In this document: in pieces, positions 52,075 through 60,630 of the stretch
Numbering within the stretch: position 1 is the stretch's first letter
Layout: every line of letters starts with the position of its first letter
Origin: DATLNF01 sp963765815
Lineage (GTDB): Bacteria; Actinomycetota; Actinomycetes; BP-191
Assembly: GCA_963765815.1 (NCBI GenBank)
Contig: CAVXXT010000008.1
Coordinates: forward strand, 310,001-374,000
Reading direction: 5' to 3'
Length of the DNA: 64,000 nt
The notes under the pieces: model-generated
Told to the model about the DNA's origin: nothing
The model's input: only the letters and a program-made list of their open reading frames with translations
Database searches by the model: none
Program-made: the position numbers and the translations under genes

Positions 52075-52988
52075 CCGCGCTGCGTCTGGGCACGCGTCGC
52101 TCGGCGCTGGCGATGGCGCAGTCCGGCGGGGTCGCCGCCACGATCCTCGCGACGCTCGGCCGTGACGTCGAGCTGGTCGAGATCACCACCGACGGCGACC
52201 GCTCCAGCGCGAGGCGATCGCGCAGATCGGCGGCACCGGCGTCTTCGTCACCGCCCTGCGCGACGCGCTGCTCGCCGGTGACGTCGACCTCGCCGTGCAC
52301 TCCTACAAGGACCTGCCGACCGCGTCGGCCGACGGCCTCGTCGTCGTCGCAGTGCCCCCGCGCGAGGACCCGCGCGACGTGCTCTGCTGCCCGGCGGGGC
52401 TGACGCTCGGCGAGCTGCCGGCCGGCTGCTCGGGTCGGCACGGGGTCGCCGCGGCGCGCCGCCCAGCTGCGCGCGCTCGGGCCTCGGCCTCGACGTGGTG
52501 CCGATCCGCGGCAACGTCGACACCCGGCTGAAGAAGGCGATCGACGGCGAGGTCGACGCGGTGGTGCTGGCGCGGGCGGGGCTGTCCCGGCTCGACCGGC
52601 TCGACGCCGTGACCGAGGTGCTCGACCCGCTGCAGATGCTGCCCGCGCCCGGCCAGGGCGCGCTGGCGATCGAGGTCCGCGCGCGACGACGCCGACCTGC
52701 GTCGACGCTGCTGGCCGCCCTCGACGACCCGACCAGCCGGGCGCGCGGTCGACTGCCGAGCGCGCACTGCTCGCCGCGCTCGAGGCCGGCTGCACCGCGC
52801 CGGTCGGCGCGCTGGCCGACGACGCCGACGACGAGCTCTACCTGCGGGCCGCGGTGTGCGCGCCCGATGGCAGCGACGTGCTGCGCCGCAGCGCGGTAGG
52901 TCCGCTGTCCGACCCCCAGGCCATCGGCCGAGCGCTCGCAGCTGAGCTCCTCGACGACGGTGCCGCTGAGCTGATGAGGAACGAGTAG
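52071..52988 (+). CDS. hemC: Hydroxymethylbilane synthase, frameshifted
   Basis: The ATG at 52071 overlaps the hemA stop (ATGA). Polymerises porphobilinogen on a dipyrromethane cofactor. Visible: LRLGTRRSALAMAQSGGVAA, then after an indel near 52210 AIAQIGGTGVFVTALRDALL, DLAVHSYKDLPTASADGLVV, PREDPRDVLCC, a shift near 52430 to VGTGSPRRAAQLRAL, another to VVPIRGNVDTRLKKAIDGEV and LPAPGQGALAIEVR, then shifts near 52684, 52712 and 52752 to ERALLAALEAGCTAPVGALA (cofactor Cys). TAG at 52986-52988. Confidence 0.88.
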
Positions 52989-54687
52989 ATGGCCGCGACG
53001 CGACGGACGAAGACGACCGGGAAGGTCGCCGCTGGTGGGCGCCGGCCCCGGCGACGCGGGCCTGCTGACGGTGCGCGGGCGCGACCTGCTCGCGGCGGCC
53101 GATGCGGTGCTCGTCGACCACGACTGTGCCGCGCGGCAGCTGCTCGACGGCTGCCGCGCGGACGCCGCCCTGGTGACCGTCGGCGGCGACGCCGACGACG
53201 CGATCGTCAGCCGGAGATGCCGCGTCGACGCTCGTCGCGCGCGCCAAGGCGGGGGAGACGTCGTCCGGCTCGTCTCCGGTGACCCGTTCCTGCTGACCAG
53301 CGGCGCGCGCGAGGCCGCGGCGTGGACGAAGGCCGGCGTCCCTGGGAGGTCGTGCCGGGCGTCCCGCTCGCCACGCCGGGCCGGCGTACGCCGGTATCGC
53401 TGTCGCCGACGGCGCCACCGCGCACGACGTGGCGTTCGTCGACGGCCACGCGACACCATCGGCAAGCCGGGTGCCGGTCGACTGGGCTGCGCTGTCTGCG
53501 CGGACCGGCACCCTCGTCGTCGTCGGGGGCGCCGACCAGGTCGGGAAGATCGCCGCCCGGCTGGTGGAGCACGGCCGCGCCGGCGACACGCCGGTCGCCG
53601 CGATGCTGCGCGCCGACGACCGCTGAGCAGCGGACGGTCGCTCGCGACCTCGACACCATCGAGGCGCGCCGCCGCCGGCCTGCGTCGAGCCGGTCGTGAC
53701 GGTGATCGGCGACGTGGTCCGGCTCCGCGACCGGCTGTCCTGGTGGGAGTCGCGGCCGCTGTTCGGGCTGCGCGTCCTCGTGCCGCGGACCCGGCAGCAG
53801 GCCGGCGCGCTGTCCGAGGAGCTGCGCGAGCTCGGCGCACTGCCGGTCGAGCTGCCGACGATCGCGATCGAGCCGCCTCGCAACGACGCGCCCGATGGAG
53901 CGCGCGGTCGCCGGCCTGGTGCAGGGCCGCTACGCCTGGATCGCGTTCACCTCGCACCAACTCGGTGCGCGCGGTGCGCGAGCGGCTCGAGGAGATCGGC
54001 CTCGACGCGCGCGTGCTCTCCGGCGTGAAGATCGCCGCTGTCGGCGACGCGACCGCCGACGCGCTGCGCGCGTTCGGCCTGCGCGCCGACCTGGTGCCGT
54101 CGCGCGAGATGTCGGGCGAGGCCCTCGCCGACGAGTGGCCGTGGCACGACGACCAGCTCGACCCGCTCGACCGCGTGCTGCTGCCGCGCGCCGACATCGC
54201 GACCGAGACGCTGGTCAACGGCCTGAAGGCCAAGGGCTGGGCAGTCGAGGAGGTCACGGCGTACCGCACGGTGCGCGCGGCCGGCACCGCCGGTCGAGCT
54301 GCGCGAGGCGGTGCGCGCGGGTCGCTTCGACGCCGTCGCCTTCACGTCGTCGTCGACCGTGCGCAACCTCGTCGCGCTGGCGGGCAAGCCCGGACCGTCG
54401 ACGCGGATCGCCGTGATCGGACCGCAGACGGCGGCGACCGCGCGCGAGCTGGGGCTGCGTGTCGACGTGGTCGCCGACGTGCCGTCGGTCGCGGGTCTCG
54501 CGACTGCGCTCGCCGAGCTCGTCACCGGCAGAGCGCGCGGCCAGCCGACGCCGACCGCGACGAAGCGTCCGGCCAGAAGGCCACGGCCACACGGCGGAGA
54601 GGTCGACCGCAGACGGCGAAGAAGTCGACTGTGAGCACCGTGAAGAAGCCTGCCCGCTGCGAAGGCGAAGCCGCGCGCCCCGGGTGA
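52989..54687 (+). CDS. hemD: Uroporphyrinogen-III C-methyltransferase / uroporphyrinogen-III synthase fusion, frameshifted
   Basis: ATG at 52989 directly after hemC. N-terminal SUMT (CobA) domain: VGAGPGDAGLLTVRGRDLLA with VSGDPFLLTSGAREAA-type and GTLVVVGGADQVGKIAARLV segments. C-terminal HemD domain: LRVLVPRTRQQAGALSEELR, AWIAFTS/TNSVRAVRERL, VKIAAVGDATADALRAFGL, VLLPRADIATETLVNGLKAK and FDAVAFTSSSTVRNLVALAG. The same fusion is found at Rv0511. At least eight indels. The tail is Lys/Arg-rich with an RGRP AT-hook-like motif. The end at 54687 is uncertain. Confidence 0.82.
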
Positions 54688-54697
54688 GGAGCGGGCG

Positions 54698-55683
54698 ATG
54701 ACGGCCGGGTTCCCGGTCTCGCGTCCGCGCCGGCTGCGTCGTACCGCAGCGCTGCGCACGCTGACCGCGGAGACCCGCGTCGCCGCTGCCGACCTGGTGC
54801 TGCCGCTGTTCGTCAAGGAGGGCATCGCCGACGCGCAGCCGGTCGGGAGCATGCCGGGCGTCGTGCAGCACACGCGCGAGACGCTGCGCAAGGCGGCGGT
54901 CGAGGCGACCGAGGCCGGCGTGGGCGGGCTGATCCTCTTCGGCGTCCCCGCCGACGAAGGACGCGCGAGGCAGCGCGGCCGACGACCCCGACGGCATCGT
55001 GCAGCTGGCGCTCGCCGACCTGAGGTCGGAGGTCGGCGACGCGACCGTCCTGATCGCCGACTGCTGTCTCGACGAGTACACCGACCACGGCCACTGCGGC
55101 CTGCTGCGCGAGGACGGCTCGCGTCGACAACGACGCGACGCTGCATCGCTACGCCGCCGCCGCTGTCGCGCAGGCGCGCGCGGGTGCCGACGTGATCGCC
55201 CCGAGCGGGATGATGGACGGCCAGGTCGGCGCGATCCGCGCCGCGCTCGACGTCGCCGGCTTCGACGACGTCGCGATCCTCGCCTACAGCGCGAAGTACG
55301 CCTCCGCGTTCTACGGACCCTTCCGCGACGCGGCCGAGTGCGCGCCGAAGTCCGGCGACCGCGCGTCGTACCAGCAGCACCCGGCCAACGCCGACGAGGC
55401 GCTGCGCGAGGTCGACCTCGACCTCGCCGAGGGCGCCGACGCGGTCATGGTGAAGCCGGCGATGAGCTACCTCGACGTCGTGCGCCGGGTGGCCGACCAC
55501 GTCACGGTGCCGGTCGCGGCGTACCAGGTGTCGGGGGAGATGGCGATGGTCGAGGCGGCCGCCGCCCGCGGCTGGATCGACCGCGAGCGCGTGATGCTCG
55601 AGACCGTGACGTCGATCCGCCGCGCCGGCGCCGACATCGTGCTGACCTACTGGGCGACCGAGCTCGCTCGCCTGATCCGCTAG
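54698..55683 (+). CDS. hemB: Porphobilinogen synthase (delta-aminolevulinic acid dehydratase), two frameshifts
   Basis: ATG at 54698 behind GAGGAGCGG. Condenses two 5-aminolevulinate molecules. Features: RPRRLRRTAALRTLTAETRV, VLPLFVKEG, metal site IADCCLDEYTDHGHCG (the mixed Cys/Asp/Cys pattern of actinobacterial enzymes), first Schiff-base Lys region VAILAYSAKYASAFYGPFRD and second YQQHPANADEALRE / VMVKPAMSYLD. Extra bases near 54954 (GACGAAGGAC) and 55122 (GGCTCGCGTC) break the frame; from 55192 to the stop it is intact. Confidence 0.9.
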
Positions 55684-56366
55684 CCGATCGCCGCGCGCCG
55701 CACCGTCGCGCGAACCGCCTCGCTGAGCGCCTCGACCGGCATCCGCTCGAGCGGATGGCCGGTCCCGGGCAGCACCTCCAGCTCGCCTGAGGCGAGGGCG
55801 CGAGCCGCCTCGAGCGTCTCCTCGACCGTGACGAGCGGGTCCCGGTCCCCGACGACGAGCCGGATCGGCGCGACGACCGACTCGAGTCCCGACAGCGGCC
55901 CGCGCGCACCCAAGGTCGACAGCAGCTCGGCGGTCGCCAGCACGACGTCCCGCCAGCCCGCGACCGGGTGCGCCGCAGCGAGCGCGGCGGCGAACGCCGG
56001 CACCTTCCGCTCGATCACGTCCGGGTCGAGCCGCGCGATCTCCCCGGCGGCCACCTCCGGCGTCCACCGGAGCTTGGTGGCGACGGTCACCGCGCTCGCG
56101 ACGACGTCGGGGTGACGCCGCGCCGCCTCGAGCGCGACGTAGCCGCCCATGCTGTAGCCGAGCAGATGTGCGCGCTCTCCGGCCAGCGCGACGACGTCGT
56201 CGACCAGCTCGTCGAGGTCGATCGGCCCTGCCGGGCGGTGGCCGTGGCCGGGCAGGTCGGGAGCGACGACGTCGAGCTCGGCGGCGAGCGCGCGGGCCAG
56301 CGGTGCGACCTGGCCGGCGGAGCCGAGGGCGCCATGCAGGATCACGAGACGCGTGGTGGTTCTCAT
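55680..56366 (-). CDS. Alpha/beta hydrolase
   Basis: 228 aa from the ATG at 56366. LVILHGALGSAGQ (oxyanion), VAPDLPGHGHRPAG, nucleophile elbow LLGYSMGGYVALEA, acid region LVVGDRDPLVTVEE and His in VLPGTGHPLERMPVE: a full triad. Similar to MenH/BioH-size hydrolases. It is on the minus strand inside the heme block and its stop codon overlaps that of hemB (55680-55683). It has no frameshift although both neighbours do. Confidence 0.88.
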   Translation of the reverse strand: MRTTTRLVILHGALGSAGQVAPLARALAAELDVVAPDLPGHGHRPAGPIDLDELVDDVVALAGERAHLLGYSMGGYVALEAARRHPDVVASAVTVATKLRWTPEVAAGEIARLDPDVIERKVPAFAAALAAAHPVAGWRDVVLATAELLSTLGARGPLSGLESVVAPIRLVVGDRDPLVTVEETLEAARALASGELEVLPGTGHPLERMPVEALSEAVRATVRRAAIG

Positions 56367-56417
56367 CGCGCGCAGGCTAGCGACCCCGCCGGATTCGCGA
56401 CCGCTCGGACGCGCTGG

Positions 56418-56423
56418 GACAAT
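56418..56423 (+). promoter_or_regulatory. -10-like GACAAT before hemL
   Basis: GACAAT ends 6 bp before the GTG at 56430, the spacing seen at other apparent leaderless starts in this window. Confidence 0.4.
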
Positions 56424-56429
56424 GGTCCG

Positions 56430-57743
56430 GTGCCGGCCCACGACGTATCGACCGCTTCCGCCGACCTGTTCGCGCGGGGCCGAGAGGTGACTCCGGCCGG
56501 CGTGAACTCGCCGGTGCGCGCCTTCGGCGCGGTCGGCGGCGCAGCCGCGGTTCATGGTCAGCGGATCGGGTCCGTGGCTGGTCGACGCCGACGGCAACCG
56601 CTACGCCGACCTCGTGTGCTCGTGGGGACCGATGATCCTCGGCCACGCCCACCCCGAGGTCGTGCGCGCGGTCGTCGAGCGCGCCGCGGCCGGCACCAGC
56701 TTCGGCGCGCCGACCCCGGGCGAGGTCGAGCTGGCCGAGCTGATCACCGGGCGCCTGCCCTACGTCGAGCAGGTCCGCCTCGTCAGCTCGGGCACCGAGG
56801 CGACGATGTCGGCGCTTCGGCTGGCCCGCGGCTTCACCGGCCGGACCAAGGTCGTGAAGTTCGCCGGCTGCTACCACGGCCACGTCGACGCGCTGCTCGC
56901 CAGCGCCGGCAGCGGGGTCGCGACGCTGGGCCTGCCCGACAGCGCCGGCGTCACCGCGGCGACGACGGCCGACACGATCGTCGTGCCCTACAACGACCTC
57001 TCCGCGGTGGCCGCGGCCTTCGATCGCTACCCGGGCGAGATCGCCTGCGTCATCACCGAGGCGGCCGCCGCCAACATGGGCGTCGTCGCTCCGCTGCCCG
57101 GCTTCAACGCAGGGCCTCAAGCGGCTGTGCGTCGAGCACGGCGCGCTGCTCGTCGTCGACGAGGTGCTGACCGGGTTCCGCGTCGAGCGAGCAGGGCTGG
57201 TACGGCGTCGAGCCGGTGTCGCCGGACCTCGCGACGTTCGGCAAGGTGATGGGCGGGGGCCTGCCGGCCGCGGCGTTCGGCGGACGCGCGGACGTGATGT
57301 CGCTGCTCGCCCCGGTCGGCCCGGTCTACCAGGCGGGCACGCTCTCCGGGAACCCGGTCTCCGTCGCCGCCGGGCTCGCGACGCTGCGGCTGTGCACCCC
57401 CGAGGTCTACGCGCATCTCGACAAGACCGCCGAGACCATCGCGCAGGTGGTCGGCTACGGCGCTCGACGAGGCGGGGGTGGCGCACCGGCTCAGCACCGC
57501 CGGCAGCCTGTTCTCGTTCTTCTTCACCGACCAGGCGGTGGTGGACTACGCGACCGCGTCGACGCAGGACACCGCGGCGTACGCCGCGTTCTTCCACGAG
57601 ATGCTCGCGCGCGGCGTCTACCTGCCGCCCAGCGCCTACGAGGCGTGGTTCGTCTCCGCCGCGCACGACGACGAGGTGCTCGAGACCGATCGCGGCCGCT
57701 GCGCCGCATGCCGCGCGCGCCGCCGCCGCGGCAGGTCGCATGA
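56430..57743 (+). CDS. hemL: Glutamate-1-semialdehyde 2,1-aminomutase, frameshifted
   Basis: About 435 aa from the GTG at 56430. PLP enzyme of the C5 pathway giving 5-aminolevulinate. Blocks: VTPAGVNSPVRAFGAVGG, then after an extra base near 56545 FMVSGSGPWLVDADG, RLVSSGTEATMSALRLARGF, VKFAGCYHGHVDALLASAGS; shifts near 57114 and 57187 around LLVVDEVLTGFRV; PLP Lys in LATFGKVMGGGLPAAAFGGR; further shifts near 57465 and 57690. The stop TGA at 57741-57743 overlaps the next start. Matches Rv0524. Confidence 0.9.
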
Positions 57744-58381
57744 CCGCCCGGACCGTCGTCCACCTGCTGCGCCACGGCGAGGTGCACAACCCGGCGAAGG
57801 TCCTCTACGGCCGCATCCCCGGCTTCCGGCTGTCACCCGCCGGCGAGGGCATGGCGCGCGACCGCAGCCGACGCCGTGCGCGACCGCGACGTCACGGTGC
57901 TGGTGTCGTCACCGCTCGAGCGCGCGCAGCAGACCGCCGAGCCGCTTGCGGTCGCACTCGGGCTCACTCCGCGCATCGACGACCGGCTGATCGAGAGCGC
58001 CAACGTCTTCGAAGGGCTCACCGTCGAGTTCGGTGCCGGCTCGTTCAAGAACCCGCGGCTGTGGCGGCACCTCTACGACCCGTTCACGCCGTCGTGGGGC
58101 GAGCCCTACGCCGCCATCGCGCGCGCGGATGACCGCCGCGGTGGAGCAGGCGCGGGACGAGGCGCGTGGTCACGAGGCGGTGCTGCGTGAGCCACCAGCT
58201 GCCGATCTGGATCACCCGCCGGCACCTCGAGGGGCGGCGGCTCTGGCACCGGCCGGACCGTCGGCAGTGCGGGCTGGCCAGCCTGACCTCGGTGACCTAC
58301 GACGGCGACCGCCTGGTCGGCATCGTCTACAGCGAGCCGGCCGGCGAGGCCGGCCGCACGACCGCCCCGCCCGGCGCCTAA
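57740..58381 (+). CDS. Histidine phosphatase family protein, frameshifted
   Basis: ATG at 57740 overlapping the hemL stop. The catalytic RHG is in TVVHLLRHGEVHNPAKVLYG, then after a shift near 57868 VRDRDVTVLVSSPLERAQQT, FKNPRLWRHLYDPFTPSWGE, shifts near 58128 and 58168, then VSHQLPIWITRRHLEGRRLW (second His) and the stop at 58381. About 210 aa when corrected. Corresponds to Rv0525 between hemL and resA. Substrate unknown. Confidence 0.82.
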
Positions 58382-58382
58382 G

Positions 58383-58444
58383 TCGCGATCTTGGGCTTCA
58401 ATCCACAGGCGTCCTTCCTGTGGATTAAGCACAAGATCACGACA
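58383..58444. terminator. Long near-perfect inverted repeat, probable bidirectional terminator
   Basis: Arms 58383-58410 and 58418-58444 match in about 25 of 27 positions around a 7-nt loop. The stem includes AATCCACAGG/CCTGTGGATT and CTTG...CAAGATC. It sits exactly between two convergent gene ends and is AT-richer than its surroundings. Confidence 0.7.
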
Positions 58445-58446
58445 GG

Positions 58447-59284
58447 CTAAGCGGAGACTGTCTCGCGCTCGGGGATGCCGGCGGGCTGGGGCACGCGGCG
58501 CAGCTCGTACAGCGCCGAGCAGGAGTGCGTGGATCAGCAGCAGCACGAAGGTCACGCCCATCGCGACGTACGTCGGCTTGCTCAGGGTGCCGTGCTCGAG
58601 TCCAAGGACGAAGGTCTTCGGCTTGATCTTGGCGATCAGCGCCTTCTCCTCCTCGGTGTCGGTCCCCGTGACGGCCACCGGGCCGGTCGTCACCCGAGCG
58701 CGCGCGAGCTCACGGTTGTCCCGGATGATCTCGGTCTTGGTGATGGTGAACGTCTGGTCCGGGATGAGCGAGGACTCCTCGACGCCCAGCTCCTTGGCGT
58801 ATGCCGGCGCGATCACCTCGTTGGCCGCGGTCTGCGCCGCAGTGATCTCCGCGGTGAGGTTCTGGTCGGTGAGGTCGCCTTCCTCCACCTCGACGAACTC
58901 CGCCTCGTCGACCGGGAACTTCGCCTGCTCGGCCGGGGTGTCGATGACCAGCCAGCTCGACTCGGATCCCTGCGGGCCGAGGAAGCGCGGCGTCGACGTC
59001 GGGATGTCCGGGATGTTGCCCGGCAGCGGCAGTCCCGGGACACCGGTGAACCACAGCAGCGACAGCACGAACCAGCAGCCCCAGAAGGCGGTGCCGGTGA
59101 TCAGGTAGCCCAGCTTCGGCCCGAAGCTGCTCTGCAGCAGCATGAAGACGCCACCGCACAGCATCCCGAACATGATCACCACGGCGACGACCGCGGTGAC
59201 GCCCTTCGGCACCTCCTCGGTGTTGGCGAGGTGCAGCACGGTCCCGGCGGTCGGGTGCGCGGCGGCGGCGTAGACGTTCAGCAC
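58447..59284 (-). CDS. Membrane protein of cytochrome bc-type operon, one frameshift near its 3' end
   Basis: About 279 aa from the ATG at 59284. TM helices: VTAVVAVVIMFGMLCGGVFM (about 28-50), LGYLITGTAFWGCWFVLSLL (about 58-78) and a C-terminal one (YVAMGVTFVLLLIHALL). A large extracytoplasmic domain of about 150 residues lies between. One extra base near 58522 shifts the end; the corrected tail reads LYELRRVPQPAGIPERETVS to TAG at 58447-58449. No known family recognised. Last gene of the bc-like operon, so probably an accessory or oxidase-linking subunit. Confidence 0.7.
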
Positions 59285-59313
59285 GTCGGACCTTCCTGGT
59301 GTGCGGAGCCGGG

Positions 59314-59985
59314 CTAGCGGGTCTCGGAGCCGAACGCGATGAGCCGCGAGAACGGCCCGCGAGACGAGCCGATGGCGATCTTGACGCCGTCGGGCAGCTC
59401 CTCCTGGATGGAGATCAGGTAGTTCATGATGTCCTCGAGCTGCTGGTCGTTGAGCGGCCCGCCGTAGCCGAGGCCCCAGGTCGGCATGGGCGTGCCGGGG
59501 CGGCCCTTGGCGATCGTCTCGAACACGAACCGGTAGGCCTCGTTCGGCGTCTTCTTCGCCGCGAGCTGGCGGGAGAAGACCTCGCGGAGGTTCGGCGCCG
59601 GGTAGTCGGCCGGCGTCGACGTCGGCGTCGCCTTGTAGTCGGCGACGACGCCGCCGCCGGCGTTGGCCCCGTGGCAGCGGGCGCAGCCGTAGCCGGAGGT
59701 GTTCGACTCGGTCGACAGCGCGAAGTGCGCGGAGCCGCGCTCGATCGACTCGGCCCGCTGCTCCAGCGCGGCGTCCTCCATCCGGGGCTTCTCGAAGAAC
59801 AGCACGTAGGTCGGCAGGAAGATGCCGAGGAACAGGGTCAGCAGCAGACCCCAGCCCTGCCAGCGCTCGAGCACGTTGGTCTCGAGCTCGTCGTCCGACG
59901 GCGCGGGCCGGAAGCCGATCGGGATCGACGGCTCGCCCGAGCGTCGGCGTACGACGCTGCCCGACTTCTGCTCCGTGTCGCTCAT
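59314..59985 (-). CDS. Membrane-anchored mono-heme cytochrome c
   Basis: 223 aa. N-terminal cytoplasmic segment of about 42 residues, one TM helix (WGLLLTLFLGIFLPTYVLFF), then a periplasm-side cytochrome c domain with CARCH heme-binding motif (TSGYGCARCHGANAGGG) and candidate axial Met in GRPGTPMPTWG. The role fits electron acceptor of the Rieske protein in the menaquinol-cytochrome c reductase complex. Only one CxxCH is present, unlike the diheme QcrC of mycobacteria. RBS and start lie downstream of the 16-bp stop-codon repeat. Confidence 0.9.
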   Translation of the reverse strand: MSDTEQKSGSVVRRRSGEPSIPIGFRPAPSDDELETNVLERWQGWGLLLTLFLGIFLPTYVLFFEKPRMEDAALEQRAESIERGSAHFALSTESNTSGYGCARCHGANAGGGVVADYKATPTSTPADYPAPNLREVFSRQLAAKKTPNEAYRFVFETIAKGRPGTPMPTWGLGYGGPLNDQQLEDIMNYLISIQEELPDGVKIAIGSSRGPFSRLIAFGSETR

Positions 59986-60021
59986 GTGCCTCTCGTCGCT
60001 CTCGTCAGCCGACCGCTGCAG

Positions 60022-60066
60022 CTATCCAACACAGCCGTTATCCAACACAGCCGTCATCCAACACAG
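60022..60066 (-). repeat. Three 16-bp repeats carrying TGA, TAA and TAG in three frames
   Basis: Units at 60054-60066, 60038-60053 and 60022-60037 read on the minus strand CTGTGTTGGATGA, CTGTGTTGGATAA and CTGTGTTGGATAG. The first contains the Rieske stop. A 16-bp period puts the three stops in three different frames. Confidence 0.85.
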
Positions 60067-60614
60067 TGCGGGCCGGCGGGGCTCTGGCCGATCGTGTCCG
60101 TGCCGCGGGGGGGACCGGGGATCCGCGTAGAGGTGTCCACGGCGATGCTGTTGCCGTCCTTGGTCAGCGGGAAGTGGTCCAGACCCCGCGGTGCGGGGCC
60201 GAACTGGTACTCGCCGGCCTTGTTGTAGCGGGAGCCGTGGCACGGGCACTCGAGCCACTGGCTGGTCGCGCAGGGCGGCACCCGGCAGCCGAGGTGCGCG
60301 CACTTCTGGTAGATCGCCAGCAGGCCCTCTGCGGCGGCCTTCTCGTAGACCGTCTCCTGCCCGGGCGTGGGCTTGTAGTTGATGACGTAGGAGCGCGCCT
60401 CCGGGAAGTAGAGGAGACCGCTCGGCTCCGCGGCGATCTGCTCCTTCAGCGCGTCGATGTCGCCGAGGTTGATCGTCGAGCCGAAGCCGCCGCGCAGCGT
60501 GGGCCAGAGGAAGCCGAGGCTGGCCCCCGCGAAGCCGCCGAGGTAGAGGCCGAACGCGCCGAGCCAGGTGTTGCGGAAGAAGTCCCGCCGGGACATCCCG
60601 CGCTTGCGTGCCAT
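60054..60614 (-). CDS. Rieske [2Fe-2S] iron-sulfur protein
   Basis: 186 aa from the ATG at 60614. A twin-arginine-like N-terminus (ARKRGMSRRDFFRNTWLGAF) is followed by a TM helix (GLYLGGFAGASLGFLWPTL), then the Rieske domain with cluster-binding CAHLGC and CPCHGSRYNKAGEY. Accepts electrons from menaquinol at the Qo site. Shorter than the three-TM Rieske (QcrA) of mycobacteria; the single anchor is like b6f and Bacillus proteins. It ends in a 16-bp tandem repeat shared with the gap to the cytochrome c gene. Confidence 0.93.
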   Translation of the reverse strand: MARKRGMSRRDFFRNTWLGAFGLYLGGFAGASLGFLWPTLRGGFGSTINLGDIDALKEQIAAEPSGLLYFPEARSYVINYKPTPGQETVYEKAAAEGLLAIYQKCAHLGCRVPPCATSQWLECPCHGSRYNKAGEYQFGPAPRGLDHFPLTKDGNSIAVDTSTRIPGPPRGTDTIGQSPAGPHCVG

Positions 60615-60630
60615 TGCCTGCGCCCTCTTC

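Noticed and set aside
58383..58444. Insertion sequence or full mobile element
   Set aside because: No transposase frame and no visible target-site duplication; only a hairpin-sized inverted repeat.
20764..58530. Genome-wide programmed frameshifting or an altered genetic code
   Set aside because: Shifts are confined to two clusters plus one site; dozens of long genes elsewhere read cleanly, and no common slippery sequence is seen at the shift sites.
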